Below are positions 52,600-61,274 of a DNA stretch of 64,000 nt, piece after piece (position 1 is the stretch's first letter; the number at the start of each line of letters is the position of its first letter). The DNA lies in assembly GCF_003991195.1 (NCBI RefSeq), contig NZ_RCWL01000002.1, forward strand, positions 124,001 to 188,000, read 5' to 3'. Below the pieces are notes generated by a model. The model was not told where the DNA came from. It searched no databases and saw only the letters and a program-made list of their open reading frames with translations. The DNA comes from Gynurincola endophyticus. Its GTDB lineage: Bacteria; Bacteroidota; Bacteroidia; Chitinophagales; Chitinophagaceae. Made by a program: the position numbers and the translations under genes.

Positions 52600-53319
52600 T
52601 TACCATCCGTTAGCCAATACATCTGCGATATGCATCGTTTGTAATGGCAGTTTTTTATTTTTTATATAACCGTCGAGGTGCATTAAGCAGGATAGGTCTG
52701 TGCTCACAATGCAATTAGCTCCAACCGACAAAGCGTTATTTACTTTCTGATCAGCCATACTGATAGAAATGGGTTCATACTTTACAGCGAAAGTGCCACC
52801 GAATCCGCAGCAGGTTTCATTGTAAGGCATTTCGATCAGTTCAAGGCCGGCTACATTTTCCAGTAACTTTCTGGGTTCTTCTTTAATTTTACATTCTCTC
52901 AATGCTGCACATGAATCATGATACGCTACTTTTGCATGAAATGAAGCGCCGAAAGAAGTTACATCCAACACGTTCACCAAAAAATCAGAAAACTCATAAG
53001 TTCTCTTTTCCATTTCAACGATGGTTTGATGTAAAGAAGAATTATCAAAAAGTTCTATATAATAGTTTTTAATAAAACCTGTACAGGAAGCGCTTGGAAT
53101 AACGATATATTCGGCGTCTTTAAAATCTTCAATGAATTTAGAACAAACCTGTTTAGACTCGGCTCTGAATCCGGCATTAAAGGCCGGTTGTCCGCAGCAG
53201 GTTTGAGATTCATTATACACGACTTCACACCCTAACCGCTCTAACACCTTAATCATATTAAAAGCGGTTTGAGGATATAGTTGATCTATGAAACAAGGTA
53301 TGAAAATGTGTACTTTCAT
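52600..53319 (-). CDS. (Fe-S)-binding CCG-domain protein, LutA-like
   Basis: 239 residues with two CCG domains: CCGQPAFNAGF (about 42-52) and CCGFGGTFAV (about 167-176), plus HDSCAALRE. These motifs carry an iron-sulfur ligand set of the LutA/GlcF/HdrB kind. LutA acts in lactate oxidation together with LutB and LutC, which are not in this window. So a role in lactate or glycolate oxidation is possible but not shown. Nine bases separate it from ribH. Confidence 0.9.
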   Translation of the reverse strand: MKVHIFIPCFIDQLYPQTAFNMIKVLERLGCEVVYNESQTCCGQPAFNAGFRAESKQVCSKFIEDFKDAEYIVIPSASCTGFIKNYYIELFDNSSLHQTIVEMEKRTYEFSDFLVNVLDVTSFGASFHAKVAYHDSCAALRECKIKEEPRKLLENVAGLELIEMPYNETCCGFGGTFAVKYEPISISMADQKVNNALSVGANCIVSTDLSCLMHLDGYIKNKKLPLQTMHIADVLANGW

Positions 53320-53328
53320 ATGAAAAGT

Positions 53329-53820
53329 TTAGAATGTTTTCGCTAAAGCAATCATCTTTAAAGCTGTGATGGCTGCTTCTTCCCCTTTATGTCCGTGTTC
53401 TCCACCTATTCTTTCCATTGCCTGAGGTTGTGTATTAACGGTTAAAACCCCGAAAATAGTTGGTACCGGTAACTGGAGATTCAGATTCATTACCCCATCG
53501 GTAACACCCTGGCATACATATTCAAAGTGAGGGGTATCTCCTTTGATCACACATCCCAGTGTAATGAAGGCGAGTGGGCGGTCATCTTTATACTTATTCA
53601 GTTCCCAATATCTTTTAACAGCAAAAGGAAGTTCAAATGCTCCCGGAACCGTCAGTACTTTATATTGTGCATTATGTTCTTTTAATACACTGATACAGCC
53701 GGCTTCGAGCTCATCAACGATTGCTGCATTCCATTCGGTTTTTACAATAACGACACAGGCATCCTTTGTAAGAATGCCTGTATCTATATGTAATAATTTA
53801 CTATTGTGTACGCTTGCCAT
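53329..53820 (-). CDS. ribH: 6,7-dimethyl-8-ribityllumazine synthase
   Basis: 163 residues. VVKTEWNAAIVDEL, LTVPGAFELPFAVKR, ITLGCVIKGDTPHFEYVCQG (in part), and GVLTVNTQPQAMERIG are the family segments for riboflavin synthesis. The active-site His is in DTPHFEYV. It condenses 5-amino-6-ribitylamino-uracil with dihydroxybutanone phosphate. It starts 6 bases after the TPR gene. Confidence 0.96.
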   Translation of the reverse strand: MASVHNSKLLHIDTGILTKDACVVIVKTEWNAAIVDELEAGCISVLKEHNAQYKVLTVPGAFELPFAVKRYWELNKYKDDRPLAFITLGCVIKGDTPHFEYVCQGVTDGVMNLNLQLPVPTIFGVLTVNTQPQAMERIGGEHGHKGEEAAITALKMIALAKTF

Positions 53821-53826
53821 AATAAA

Positions 53827-54510
53827 TTATCCTCCGTATTTCCCTAAGTACTTATCTACTTCGAAAGCTCTTTGAGAATTCGGATATTTTTCTTTAATAG
53901 TTTTTAATAAACTTACTGCATCCTGCGCATTGCCAGCATCACCTGATAACAATGCTGCGCGGAATAAGTATTCAGAGCTATTGATATCATCTTCAGTGTT
54001 TGCTTTAGCAGCTTCTTTGTAAGATGCAATTGCTTCATTGGTTTGACCTAATTCAGAATAAGCATCTCCTAATAAACCGGCAGCTCTTAATTTCAACTCA
54101 GGTTCGCTGGTAGAAAAAGCTTTCAAATGCTTTACAGCATTCTCGAACTGTCCTAACTGTAAATAAGATACACCTGCATAAAATTGTGCCAGGTTACCAC
54201 TTGGAGTAGAACCGTATTCATCGATTACTTTCAATAAACCTGGTTTTTTACCATCGCCGTTTAAAGCTAATGCGAATGAATCAACTTTAAAATACTCTTG
54301 TGATTTCCAAAGAGCATCTGCGGCTTGCTCGTGTTGAGGTCCTTTTACAAAATGGTTATATCCTAAAACTACTACGATAGCGCCTACAACGATACCTAAA
54401 CCTATAGCAATTTTTTTACCGTATTGGCTAAAAAAACTACCGCCAGGCACTAAAGGCGACACTGGTGACTTATCGATAGATGTTGTGGTGTTTTGAACAT
54501 CAGTTGCCAT
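53827..54510 (-). CDS. Membrane-anchored tetratricopeptide-repeat protein (YfgM-like)
   Basis: 227 residues. One membrane helix at about 31-50 (KIAIGLGIVVGAIVVVLGY) is followed by TPR units (about 75-220) such as LGDAYSELGQTNEAIASYKEA. The N-terminus is cytosolic and rich in Thr, Ser and Pro. The form resembles YfgM, a partner of the SecYEG translocon, but similarity is only in architecture. It lies 32 bases after pdhA and 6 bases before ribH. Confidence 0.85.
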   Translation of the reverse strand: MATDVQNTTTSIDKSPVSPLVPGGSFFSQYGKKIAIGLGIVVGAIVVVLGYNHFVKGPQHEQAADALWKSQEYFKVDSFALALNGDGKKPGLLKVIDEYGSTPSGNLAQFYAGVSYLQLGQFENAVKHLKAFSTSEPELKLRAAGLLGDAYSELGQTNEAIASYKEAAKANTEDDINSSEYLFRAALLSGDAGNAQDAVSLLKTIKEKYPNSQRAFEVDKYLGKYGG

Positions 54511-54542
54511 GAAATGACTATTTAATTAGTATTGGTTATTGT

Positions 54543-55538
54543 TTAGTCTACGATGAACGGATAGTTTTCATCTGTTAAGATATCTTTCAACACTTCATCG
54601 TCGTTTGGCCATGGTGACTCTTCAGCAAATTTCACAGACTCAGCCACCACATCCGCAACACGTTGATCGATCGCTTTCAAATCAGCTTCAGAAGCAAATT
54701 TGTTAGTTAAAATGGTGTTACGTACTAATTCGATCGGGTCTCTTTGCTTATAATTTTCTACCTCTTCTTTGGTACGGTATTTCTGAGGGTCAGAAATAGA
54801 GTGACCTTTATAACGATAGGTTTTAATCTCTAATAAAGTAGGACCATCTCCTTCTCTTGCTCTTTTCGCTGCACGTGCAACCGCATCATGAACAGCTTCA
54901 CAACTCATACCATCCACAGAGTCAGCAGGCATTTCATAAGCATCTGCTAATTTGTAGATATCGATTACGTTTGACGTACGTTCGATAGAGGTACCCATTG
55001 CGTAATGGTTATTTTCGCAAATGAAGATAACAGGAAGTTTCCAGGTCATCGCCATGTTGAAAGTTTCATGCAATATACCCTGACGAGAAGCACCGTCTCC
55101 GAAGAAAGTCAATGCTACATTATCAGTTCCTTTATATTTTTCAGCGAAAGCTAAGCCAGCACCTGTACCGATTTGTGCACCTACGATACCATGGCCTCCG
55201 AAGAAATATACATCTTTACCGAAAAAGTGCATACTTCCGCCTTTACCTTTAGCACAACCGGTTGCTTTTCCGTACAGTTCAGCCATACAAGCATTCGGGC
55301 TCATTCCTTTTGCCAGTGCCAGACCGTGATCACGATAAGCAGTTACATAAGGGTCTTCTAAACGAGTAGCAGTCATACATCCTGCCGCAATTGCTTCCTG
55401 CCCTACATAAGCATGGAAAAAACCGCGGATTTTTCCTTCCATTTTGTATTTTTCTTCTGCTGTCAATTCAAACTGACGAATCAATTGCATTAATTCGTAC
55501 CAGTATAAATAAGTATCCTTGGTGAATTTAGTGGCCAC
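54543..55538 (-). CDS. pdhA: Pyruvate dehydrogenase E1 component, alpha subunit
   Basis: 331 residues. The thiamine-diphosphate/Mg site is GDGASRQGILHETFN with the GDG and a downstream Asn; GHGIVGAQIGTGAGLAFAEK precedes it, and YRYKGHSISDPQKYR (phosphorylation-loop-like) follows. It pairs with PdhB (18873-19859) to decarboxylate pyruvate. The beta subunit is 35 kb away. Promoter box at 55594-55601. It is the probable first gene of a six-gene run with small spacers. Confidence 0.95.
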   Translation of the reverse strand: MATKFTKDTYLYWYELMQLIRQFELTAEEKYKMEGKIRGFFHAYVGQEAIAAGCMTATRLEDPYVTAYRDHGLALAKGMSPNACMAELYGKATGCAKGKGGSMHFFGKDVYFFGGHGIVGAQIGTGAGLAFAEKYKGTDNVALTFFGDGASRQGILHETFNMAMTWKLPVIFICENNHYAMGTSIERTSNVIDIYKLADAYEMPADSVDGMSCEAVHDAVARAAKRAREGDGPTLLEIKTYRYKGHSISDPQKYRTKEEVENYKQRDPIELVRNTILTNKFASEADLKAIDQRVADVVAESVKFAEESPWPNDDEVLKDILTDENYPFIVD

Positions 55539-55593
55539 AATATTTAAATTTGAGGTTTTCTAATCTTTTCAGTTTTTTACATGAAAAGCGGAG

Positions 55594-55601
55594 CAAATAT
55601 A
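55594..55601 (-). promoter_or_regulatory. -7 promoter box of pdhA
   Basis: TATATTTG on the minus strand, 56 bases before the ATG at 55538. Confidence 0.6.
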
Positions 55602-55691
55602 AGATACTCAGCTCAATTTTTCATCACTTGGTACAGCTTTTTAGAATTTTGATTCAGAACCCTTTAGATTTCTGTGCTGAAATGGCAGTTT

Positions 55692-55726
55692 TTGACATTT
55701 TCATTCGTTAAAACGTGCTATCTTGC
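55692..55726 (+). promoter_or_regulatory. Likely recF promoter
   Basis: TTGACA (55692-55697) and TATCTTGC (55719-55726), 21 bases apart, sit directly before the recF ATG at 55735. The -7 box lacks one T of the consensus. Confidence 0.5.
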
Positions 55727-55734
55727 AAACGCAC

Positions 55735-56820
55735 ATGGTCGCTTTTCAAGATATATCTATTTTCCAATTTAAAAATTACCCGGCTCAACAGTTCCACTTT
55801 GATGAGCGAATTGTTTGCATTTGCGGTAAAAATGGCATCGGAAAAACCAATTTACTGGATGCTATCTACTATTTATGCTTTTCAAAAAGTTATTTTACGC
55901 GCAACGACCAGCTCAATGTATATAAAGGGTTGCAAGGCTTCAGAATCGACGCAAAACTGCTTTGGCAGTCAGAACCGGCTCAGGTAACCTGTATTTTACG
56001 TGAAACCGGAAAAAAAGAATTGCAATGGAATCAGCAACCTTATGAAAAGTTTGCCCTGCATATTGGCAAATTACCCTGCGTAATCATTGCTCCGGATGAT
56101 ATTGCACTCATTACCGAAGGTTCTGAAGAAAGACGAAAATTTTTAGATGGCATGATCGCCCAGATCAATCCGGTATATTTACAAAATCTACTGGATTACA
56201 ACAAGATAATTCAACAAAGAAATAGTTTACTGAAATCATTGACACCCCACCAGCCCGTTCCTCATGATTTGATCGATGTATATGATAATCAACTAATTCC
56301 ATTGGGAGATGCTATTTTCAAAGTAAGAAATACTTTTTTAGCCGATCTCTTACCCAAAGTAGGTGGATTTTATCAGGAAATTGCCCAGGTAGACGAACCG
56401 GTTACCCTGCAATATCAAAGTAGCCTTCATACCCGGCCGATGGGTGAGATTCTTCAAAATAACCGGCAAAAAGATATTCATTTGCAACGCACCAATGGTG
56501 GTATACATAAAGACGATCTTCAATTTTCAATGTTTGATCAGCCGTTTAAACAGATCGCGTCTCAGGGACAAAGAAAAAGTCTTTTGTTTGCGCTCAAACT
56601 GGCCGAATTCGAAATATTAAGAGAAAACAAAGGCTTCTCTCCCATCCTGTTAATGGATGATGTTTTTGAAAAACTGGATGAACACCGGATGCATCACCTG
56701 CTGCAATGGGTTTGTAAACAGCAGGAGTCGAATATTTTTATTACAGACACACATGTTGAAAGAATAAAAACACACTTCAACCAGTTAAATCAGACTGTTC
56801 AGATCATAAAACTTGATTAA
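55735..56820 (+). CDS. recF: DNA replication and repair protein RecF
   Basis: About 361 residues from the ATG at 55735. The Walker A is GKNGIGKTN (31-39), the signature region is SQGQRKSLLFALKLAEFE, and the Walker B is ILLMDDVFEKLDEHR. N- and C-terminal halves form the SMC-like ATPase head. RecF loads RecA at gaps together with RecO and RecR. The next gene, dciA, has its own short-leader promoter. A TTG at 55723 is four codons upstream and lies within the promoter box, so it is not used. Confidence 0.95.
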   Translation: MVAFQDISIFQFKNYPAQQFHFDERIVCICGKNGIGKTNLLDAIYYLCFSKSYFTRNDQLNVYKGLQGFRIDAKLLWQSEPAQVTCILRETGKKELQWNQQPYEKFALHIGKLPCVIIAPDDIALITEGSEERRKFLDGMIAQINPVYLQNLLDYNKIIQQRNSLLKSLTPHQPVPHDLIDVYDNQLIPLGDAIFKVRNTFLADLLPKVGGFYQEIAQVDEPVTLQYQSSLHTRPMGEILQNNRQKDIHLQRTNGGIHKDDLQFSMFDQPFKQIASQGQRKSLLFALKLAEFEILRENKGFSPILLMDDVFEKLDEHRMHHLLQWVCKQQESNIFITDTHVERIKTHFNQLNQTVQIIKLD

Positions 56821-56838
56821 TTATCACCCGAAAGAATG

Positions 56839-56846
56839 TATCTTGC
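56839..56846 (+). promoter_or_regulatory. Possible -7 box of dciA
   Basis: TATCTTGC, the same variant as in front of recF; the ATG at 56850 starts 3 bases later. Confidence 0.45.
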
Positions 56847-56849
56847 AGC

Positions 56850-57131
56850 ATGGCTGAAATTTCATTAGGAGACGCTATCCAGCAGTTCCTGAACCGAAGC
56901 AGATTAAAATTCAGTGTTCAGGCACTACAGATTGAAGATGTTTGGGAAACTTTAATGGGTAAAACGATTGCCAGGTATACAGAGAAAATCAGTATTTACC
57001 AGCATACGCTTTATATCCACACCAATGTAGCGCCCCTGCGTCAGGAGTTAATGTATCAGAAAGAAAATATTATTCTCCGTGTCAATGAAAAACTGGGAGC
57101 CGGTACTATTAAAGATGTTGTTATAAAGTAG
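56850..57131 (+). CDS. DUF721/DciA-like protein
   Basis: 93 residues, including VWETLMGKTIARYTEKI and the typical LYIHTNVAPLRQELMYQKE. The DciA fold loads the replicative helicase DnaB in bacteria that lack DnaC. Bacteroidota members of this short form are commonly located beside recF, as here (30 bases after its stop). Classical dciA is longer in some phyla, and this short copy contains mainly the core domain. Involvement in helicase loading is inferred from the family. Confidence 0.85.
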   Translation: MAEISLGDAIQQFLNRSRLKFSVQALQIEDVWETLMGKTIARYTEKISIYQHTLYIHTNVAPLRQELMYQKENIILRVNEKLGAGTIKDVVIK

Positions 57132-57644
57132 CAAACTTAAGGGCTTTTGCAATACTTCTGCATTAACGTTGTTAACTTCACTTCTTAGATTATAAGTCTT
57201 CCGAAGCAACCTTTTATAATTTTTATAGTTTAAGCTGTTCTTAATAAACCAGCTATATATAGCATTCAATAAAATGCATTTTTACGAAGAAAAAATCGTA
57301 TATTATTAGTATAGGGGTAGGTGAATGAAGAGGATGCTGACAAGGCTGATAATAGTAATCAGGCCTTTCCTTGAACTATTACAGCGATCTGCTTAACATC
57401 AGTTAAACAGCATACTACCTTGTTTGAAGTAAAGAGTAAGAAAAACTTCAACGGAAGAAAGAGAAAATTATCATTTCTAAATCTATTTGCTGAAAAAATA
57501 CGTATAATACTATGTGGAGTATTAAGACTCCACATAGTATTCAAAAATTTATTATACGATCGCCCCACACTCATCTAACTATTTTATCGCTTCACAGATC
57601 ACTACAACGCTATTTATACGTCAGATGAATTTCAAAGAGGTTAT
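57132..57644. other. 0.5 kb gene-free region with one strong hairpin
   Basis: No credible gene in either strand; frames present have no recognisable domain. A perfect 15-bp stem lies at 57506-57541, and weak TTAAC/GTTAA-type stems lie near 57390. It lies between the convergent dciA and DoxX genes. An undetected small RNA cannot be excluded. Confidence 0.5.
57506..57541. terminator. Strong hairpin without an obvious T-tract
   Basis: AATACTATGTGGAGT and ACTCCACATAGTATT are perfectly paired over 15 bp, with a 6-base loop. The stem is followed by CAAAAATTT on the plus strand and by ATACGTATTTTTT on the minus strand. So it is a terminator candidate only with a displaced T-run. Confidence 0.5.
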
Positions 57645-58763
57645 CTAATATTTCTTAATATTTTCTGTCATTGTTTCAATATCATTGATACTTTGCTTGT
57701 CTAACACCGTTCCTTTTTTCACCAATAATATAGACGGATTCACTCTTGCCGCTGTTTTAATGGCGGTTGCATCCGAACGCAATAACTGATAGCCAGGGAA
57801 ATATTGTGCAGCAACTTTTTGCGCTTCCGTTTCACTCAGATTAGAAACCAGATATTTTTCAATCTGCTGACCATCGAGATAAGTATTGAATGCTTTCAGC
57901 TCATCCTGCCATTTACCAGGCTTTAGCTCATCTTTCAGGAATACATATACCTGATACCGGTCTTTCTCTAATAACTCATAAGTCAGGTCCGTACCGCTAT
58001 AATCCGCTAAAATAAAATCTCTGATTTTCGGAGTGGCGTTTCCTTTACGCACCACCTTATCATAACGATCTACAAACTGATAAACATCTTCATCAAAATC
58101 ATCAGGAAAGTTGTCAGCTGTAAACTCCAGTTTCTGGCCATTCATATTATATACGAATGTAATCACCGTACTGTCAGGAATTGCTCCCGGCGGAATACTC
58201 ATTTGCTCTACCAGGTTATTTCCTTTTTTGTAAGGTAAACAGTCTACAATCGGAAGGTGGGTCATTACATGCCCCATCAGCTTAAAACTAAAAGCAATCG
58301 TTAAACCCAGACTGATTAATGCCCAACGGGTACTGATGCGTGATTCTATCTTATGACGGTTAATAAACAGTACAATGATCAGTATCAGCAAAATAACATC
58401 CTTCCAGAATGATTGCAATGCACTGAGCGGAATACAATCTCCAAAACAACCACACTCTTTTATCTTTCCCGAAAAAACTGCATAGGCTGTTAAGAAGGTA
58501 AAGAAAATCATCAGCAGTAATAATAACCAGCTGAACAATCGCATTTTCCAACCGATAATTACCGCTACTCCGGCAATAATTTCAAAAGCGATCATCAGTA
58601 TTGAAAAGACCAGTGTATAGTCACTTAAACCGTGCAATCCCCACACCTCAAAAAACTCCTGCATTTTATAGCTGAGTCCGAGAGGGTCATTCGCTTTCAC
58701 CAAACCGGAAAAAATGAATAAAATACCTACAAAATAGCGAATAATGGTTAGTACTAACTTCAT
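57645..58763 (-). CDS. DoxX-like membrane protein with soluble C-terminal domain (BT_3928 type)
   Basis: 372 residues. The N-terminal half is a MauE/DoxX-like bundle of about five helices (3-20, 48-70, 76-97, 118-135, 147-165), with a conserved Cys cluster CGCFGDC (104-110) in the loop between helices. The C-terminal 190 residues are soluble and predicted periplasmic; the fold seems thioredoxin-like, but no CxxC is visible there. A role in redox or in electron transfer to a periplasmic partner is plausible from the Cys cluster. It lies 11 bases after the DUF1599 gene. Confidence 0.85.
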   Translation of the reverse strand: MKLVLTIIRYFVGILFIFSGLVKANDPLGLSYKMQEFFEVWGLHGLSDYTLVFSILMIAFEIIAGVAVIIGWKMRLFSWLLLLLMIFFTFLTAYAVFSGKIKECGCFGDCIPLSALQSFWKDVILLILIIVLFINRHKIESRISTRWALISLGLTIAFSFKLMGHVMTHLPIVDCLPYKKGNNLVEQMSIPPGAIPDSTVITFVYNMNGQKLEFTADNFPDDFDEDVYQFVDRYDKVVRKGNATPKIRDFILADYSGTDLTYELLEKDRYQVYVFLKDELKPGKWQDELKAFNTYLDGQQIEKYLVSNLSETEAQKVAAQYFPGYQLLRSDATAIKTAARVNPSILLVKKGTVLDKQSINDIETMTENIKKY

Positions 58764-58774
58764 AACAGTTTTAT

Positions 58775-59332
58775 TTAAGCAGGATGTTGTCCTTCCTGAA
58801 TTAAGATGAGTGCAAATATCGAATAGTTGATAATATCAGTGTAGTTTGCATCTATACCCTCGCTTACAATTGTTTTACCGTCATTTTGCAAAATTTGTTT
58901 GATACGTTTTAATTTCATCAGTATCAGGTCTACAAAACTTTCCTGCGACATATCACGCCATGCCTCTCCATAGTCATGGTTTTTCTTCAACATTATTTCT
59001 CTTACCCAGTTTACTTTTTGGGAGTATAACGGAGCCACCAGGTCATAAGCAACTTCTTCCGGATCGTCATTGGTAAAACCTAACTGCATCAATCCGATAT
59101 AACCGTAGTTGACCATTGCTACAAACTCACCGGTAATGCTTTCATTGACTTTATTTACGCCGGTTTCCTGAATCGTACGGATACGATTAGCCTTGATAAA
59201 CAGCTGATCAACGATAGAAATCGGCCTTAATACACGCCAGGCTGTGCCATAATCTTTCGTTTTCTTTAGAAACAATGCTTCACACTCAGCCACTACCTGA
59301 TCGTATTGCGTCAATGTATTATTCATAATCAA
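58775..59332 (-). CDS. DUF1599 (nucleotide modification associated) protein
   Basis: 185 residues with the repeated element KTKDYGTAWRVLRPISIVDQ (about 24-43) and KKNHDYGEAWRDMSQESFVD (about 117-136). The two copies show an internal duplication. The domain is grouped with proteins linked to nucleotide modification, but its reaction is not known. It starts 94 bases from the divergent folP and precedes the DoxX-like gene by 11 bases. Confidence 0.9.
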   Translation of the reverse strand: MIMNNTLTQYDQVVAECEALFLKKTKDYGTAWRVLRPISIVDQLFIKANRIRTIQETGVNKVNESITGEFVAMVNYGYIGLMQLGFTNDDPEEVAYDLVAPLYSQKVNWVREIMLKKNHDYGEAWRDMSQESFVDLILMKLKRIKQILQNDGKTIVSEGIDANYTDIINYSIFALILIQEGQHPA

Positions 59333-59426
59333 TCAAATTCGAGCTAATTTACGCCAAACGCACAAAAAATTACACTATTCTTATCATTTTCTAAATGATT
59401 AACTTAGCACAAAGTAATGATTTGAG

Positions 59427-60266
59427 ATGTATAGTATCAACTGTAAGGGAAGATTAATGAATTTTAATCGCCCGCAACTCATGGGTATTATTAATTGTAC
59501 ACCGGATAGCTTCTATGCCGGTAATCGTCATCTGGGTGAAGACATTCTTCCCGTAGCTCAAAAACACGTTGAAGCAGGCGCTACGATGCTCGACATAGGC
59601 GGGCAAAGTACACGCCCCGGTTCTGCACGAATCAGTGCTGAAGAGGAAGCCCAGAGAGTATCCGCAGCTATACGGCTGATCAGAAACACCTATCCTGATA
59701 TCGTTATATCTGTTGATACTTTCTATGGAATAGTGGCTGAACAGGCAGTAGAAGCCGGTGCAGACCTAATTAATGATGTAACAGGTGCTTCTATCGACCC
59801 CCTTATTCTCCAGGTGGCGGGCAGGATGCAAGTTCCGTACATCCTCACGCACTTGAAAGGGAATCTGGATACGATGCAGGTTGCACCGCATTATGATAAT
59901 CTTCTGTCAGAAATGTTAACGTATTTTATTGAAAAAATCAGACAATGTGAGGAGAATGGAATCAAAGATATTATTATTGACCTGGGGTTTGGATTTGGTA
60001 AAACCCTGGCGCATAATTATAAAATAATGGCAGAGCTGGAAACATTCCATTTATTGAATCGGCCACTGCTGGTAGGAGTTTCACGCAAATCAATGGTGCA
60101 GAAATTATTGAATGTAGAAGCTTCAGAAGCTTTGAACGGTACCACAATCCTGCATACATATGCGTTACAAAAAGGAGCCCATATACTCAGAGTACACGAT
60201 GTAAAAGAAGCGATGGAAGTGATAAAAATAAGAGAAAAGCTTGTATCCGCCTCAACGAATCAATAA
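59427..60266 (+). CDS. folP: Dihydropteroate synthase
   Basis: 279 residues. The family signatures are LMGIINCTPDSFYAG at the start, AGATMLDIGGQSTRPGSA, then SVDTFYGIVAEQAVEAGADLI in parts, DLGFGFGKTLAHN, and GVSRKSM. It condenses p-aminobenzoate with dihydropterin pyrophosphate in folate synthesis. It is divergent from DUF1599 and ends before a GC-rich bidirectional terminator. ATG at 59427 is accepted, although another ATG at residue 11 (59457) is possible. Confidence 0.96.
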   Translation: MYSINCKGRLMNFNRPQLMGIINCTPDSFYAGNRHLGEDILPVAQKHVEAGATMLDIGGQSTRPGSARISAEEEAQRVSAAIRLIRNTYPDIVISVDTFYGIVAEQAVEAGADLINDVTGASIDPLILQVAGRMQVPYILTHLKGNLDTMQVAPHYDNLLSEMLTYFIEKIRQCEENGIKDIIIDLGFGFGKTLAHNYKIMAELETFHLLNRPLLVGVSRKSMVQKLLNVEASEALNGTTILHTYALQKGAHILRVHDVKEAMEVIKIREKLVSASTNQ

Positions 60267-60292
60267 CAGCAGCTGTTTCACTTATTGCAAAT

Positions 60293-60330
60293 AAAAAGCC
60301 GTCCGGAATCATGTTCCGGACGGCTTTTTA
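60293..60330. terminator. Bidirectional terminator, folP / FKBP
   Basis: AAAAAGCCGTCCGGAA and TTCCGGACGGCTTTTT are perfectly paired around TCATG. Confidence 0.94.
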
Positions 60331-60341
60331 TTTATTACTGA

Positions 60342-61265
60342 TTATTTTACATCAACTATTTCGATATCGAAAATCAGGTTTTCGTGTGGTGTACCGCCAG
60401 GGCCCGGTTGAGCACCATAAGCTAAGTTGAAAGGAATAAATAAAGTTCCTTTTCCACCTTTTTTAAAGAATTTCAAACCTTCTTCCCATCCTTGAATTAC
60501 ACGGCCCTGACCGATTACAAATTCAAAAGGACGGCCATCAGGTCCGGCATTACTTTCAAACTGCTCTCCTGAAGGAAATAATTTACCGGTATATTTAATC
60601 ACCAGTGTTTTTCCATCTTCTACCTGAGCACCTGTTCCTGCATTTGAAACCAATACAAAAGTTCCTTTAGGAGCTTTTACAGTATTGATTTTATTGTCAG
60701 CCAGATATTTTTCAATTTCTTCTGTTTTAGGGCCGATTAAACTGGCAGCTTTATCTTCCAGTTTTTGGTTTTCCTGTACCAGACGAGCCTGTTCTTTTTC
60801 CACTTCAATCATCTGATCAGCGCGGGCAGTACTGTCATCTTTGAAAATCTGTACCACTTTAAAAGTAACTAACAGTTCATCTTCTTTAGTAATGAACGGA
60901 GGTAAATTAGCTCCTTTTTTAGCAAGGCTGTCTACAGAAATATAAGTTACTGCAGAGTCATTTAAACCTAAAAGGTTGAAAACTTCAGATGGGTCATAAA
61001 CTGCACCTACAGAATCAACTTTTGCATAAGCAGGCATTGATTCAGCATTACTGTTTAAAATAGAATCCTTACCGGTTTTAGCAAATTTGATTCTTTGCTC
61101 GTATCTGAATTTGATGATATCTCCGTACTGTGCTTTTTCAGCTGTACCACCATCAAAAATTTTGTAACGTAAACCGGACGCAGTGGTTTTTAAATTACCG
61201 TCACCGCTACAGCTGACCATTGCAGCTAAAGCAACAGTACTTAAGATTGCAGATAACTTTTTCAT
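60342..61265 (-). CDS. FKBP-type peptidyl-prolyl isomerase, lipoprotein
   Basis: 307 residues. The lipobox ends in VSC (Cys19), so the protein is probably lipid-anchored outside the cytoplasm. The C-terminal FKBP domain (about 220-305) has LVIKYTGKLFPSGEQFESN, VIGQGRVIQGWEEGL and IPFNLAYGAQPGPGG. The first 130 residues hold a second, degenerate FKBP-like region (GLRYKIFDGGTAEKAQYGD); a coiled linker rich in Glu and Lys connects the two. It aids protein folding. It starts 9 bases after nrnA. Confidence 0.93.
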   Translation of the reverse strand: MKKLSAILSTVALAAMVSCSGDGNLKTTASGLRYKIFDGGTAEKAQYGDIIKFRYEQRIKFAKTGKDSILNSNAESMPAYAKVDSVGAVYDPSEVFNLLGLNDSAVTYISVDSLAKKGANLPPFITKEDELLVTFKVVQIFKDDSTARADQMIEVEKEQARLVQENQKLEDKAASLIGPKTEEIEKYLADNKINTVKAPKGTFVLVSNAGTGAQVEDGKTLVIKYTGKLFPSGEQFESNAGPDGRPFEFVIGQGRVIQGWEEGLKFFKKGGKGTLFIPFNLAYGAQPGPGGTPHENLIFDIEIVDVK

Positions 61266-61274
61266 GAATAAATT

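Noticed and set aside
57359-57574. 71-codon minus-strand frame inside the 0.5 kb gap
   Set aside because: No domain, and it runs through the 15-bp hairpin; residue composition looks like translated AT-rich spacer.
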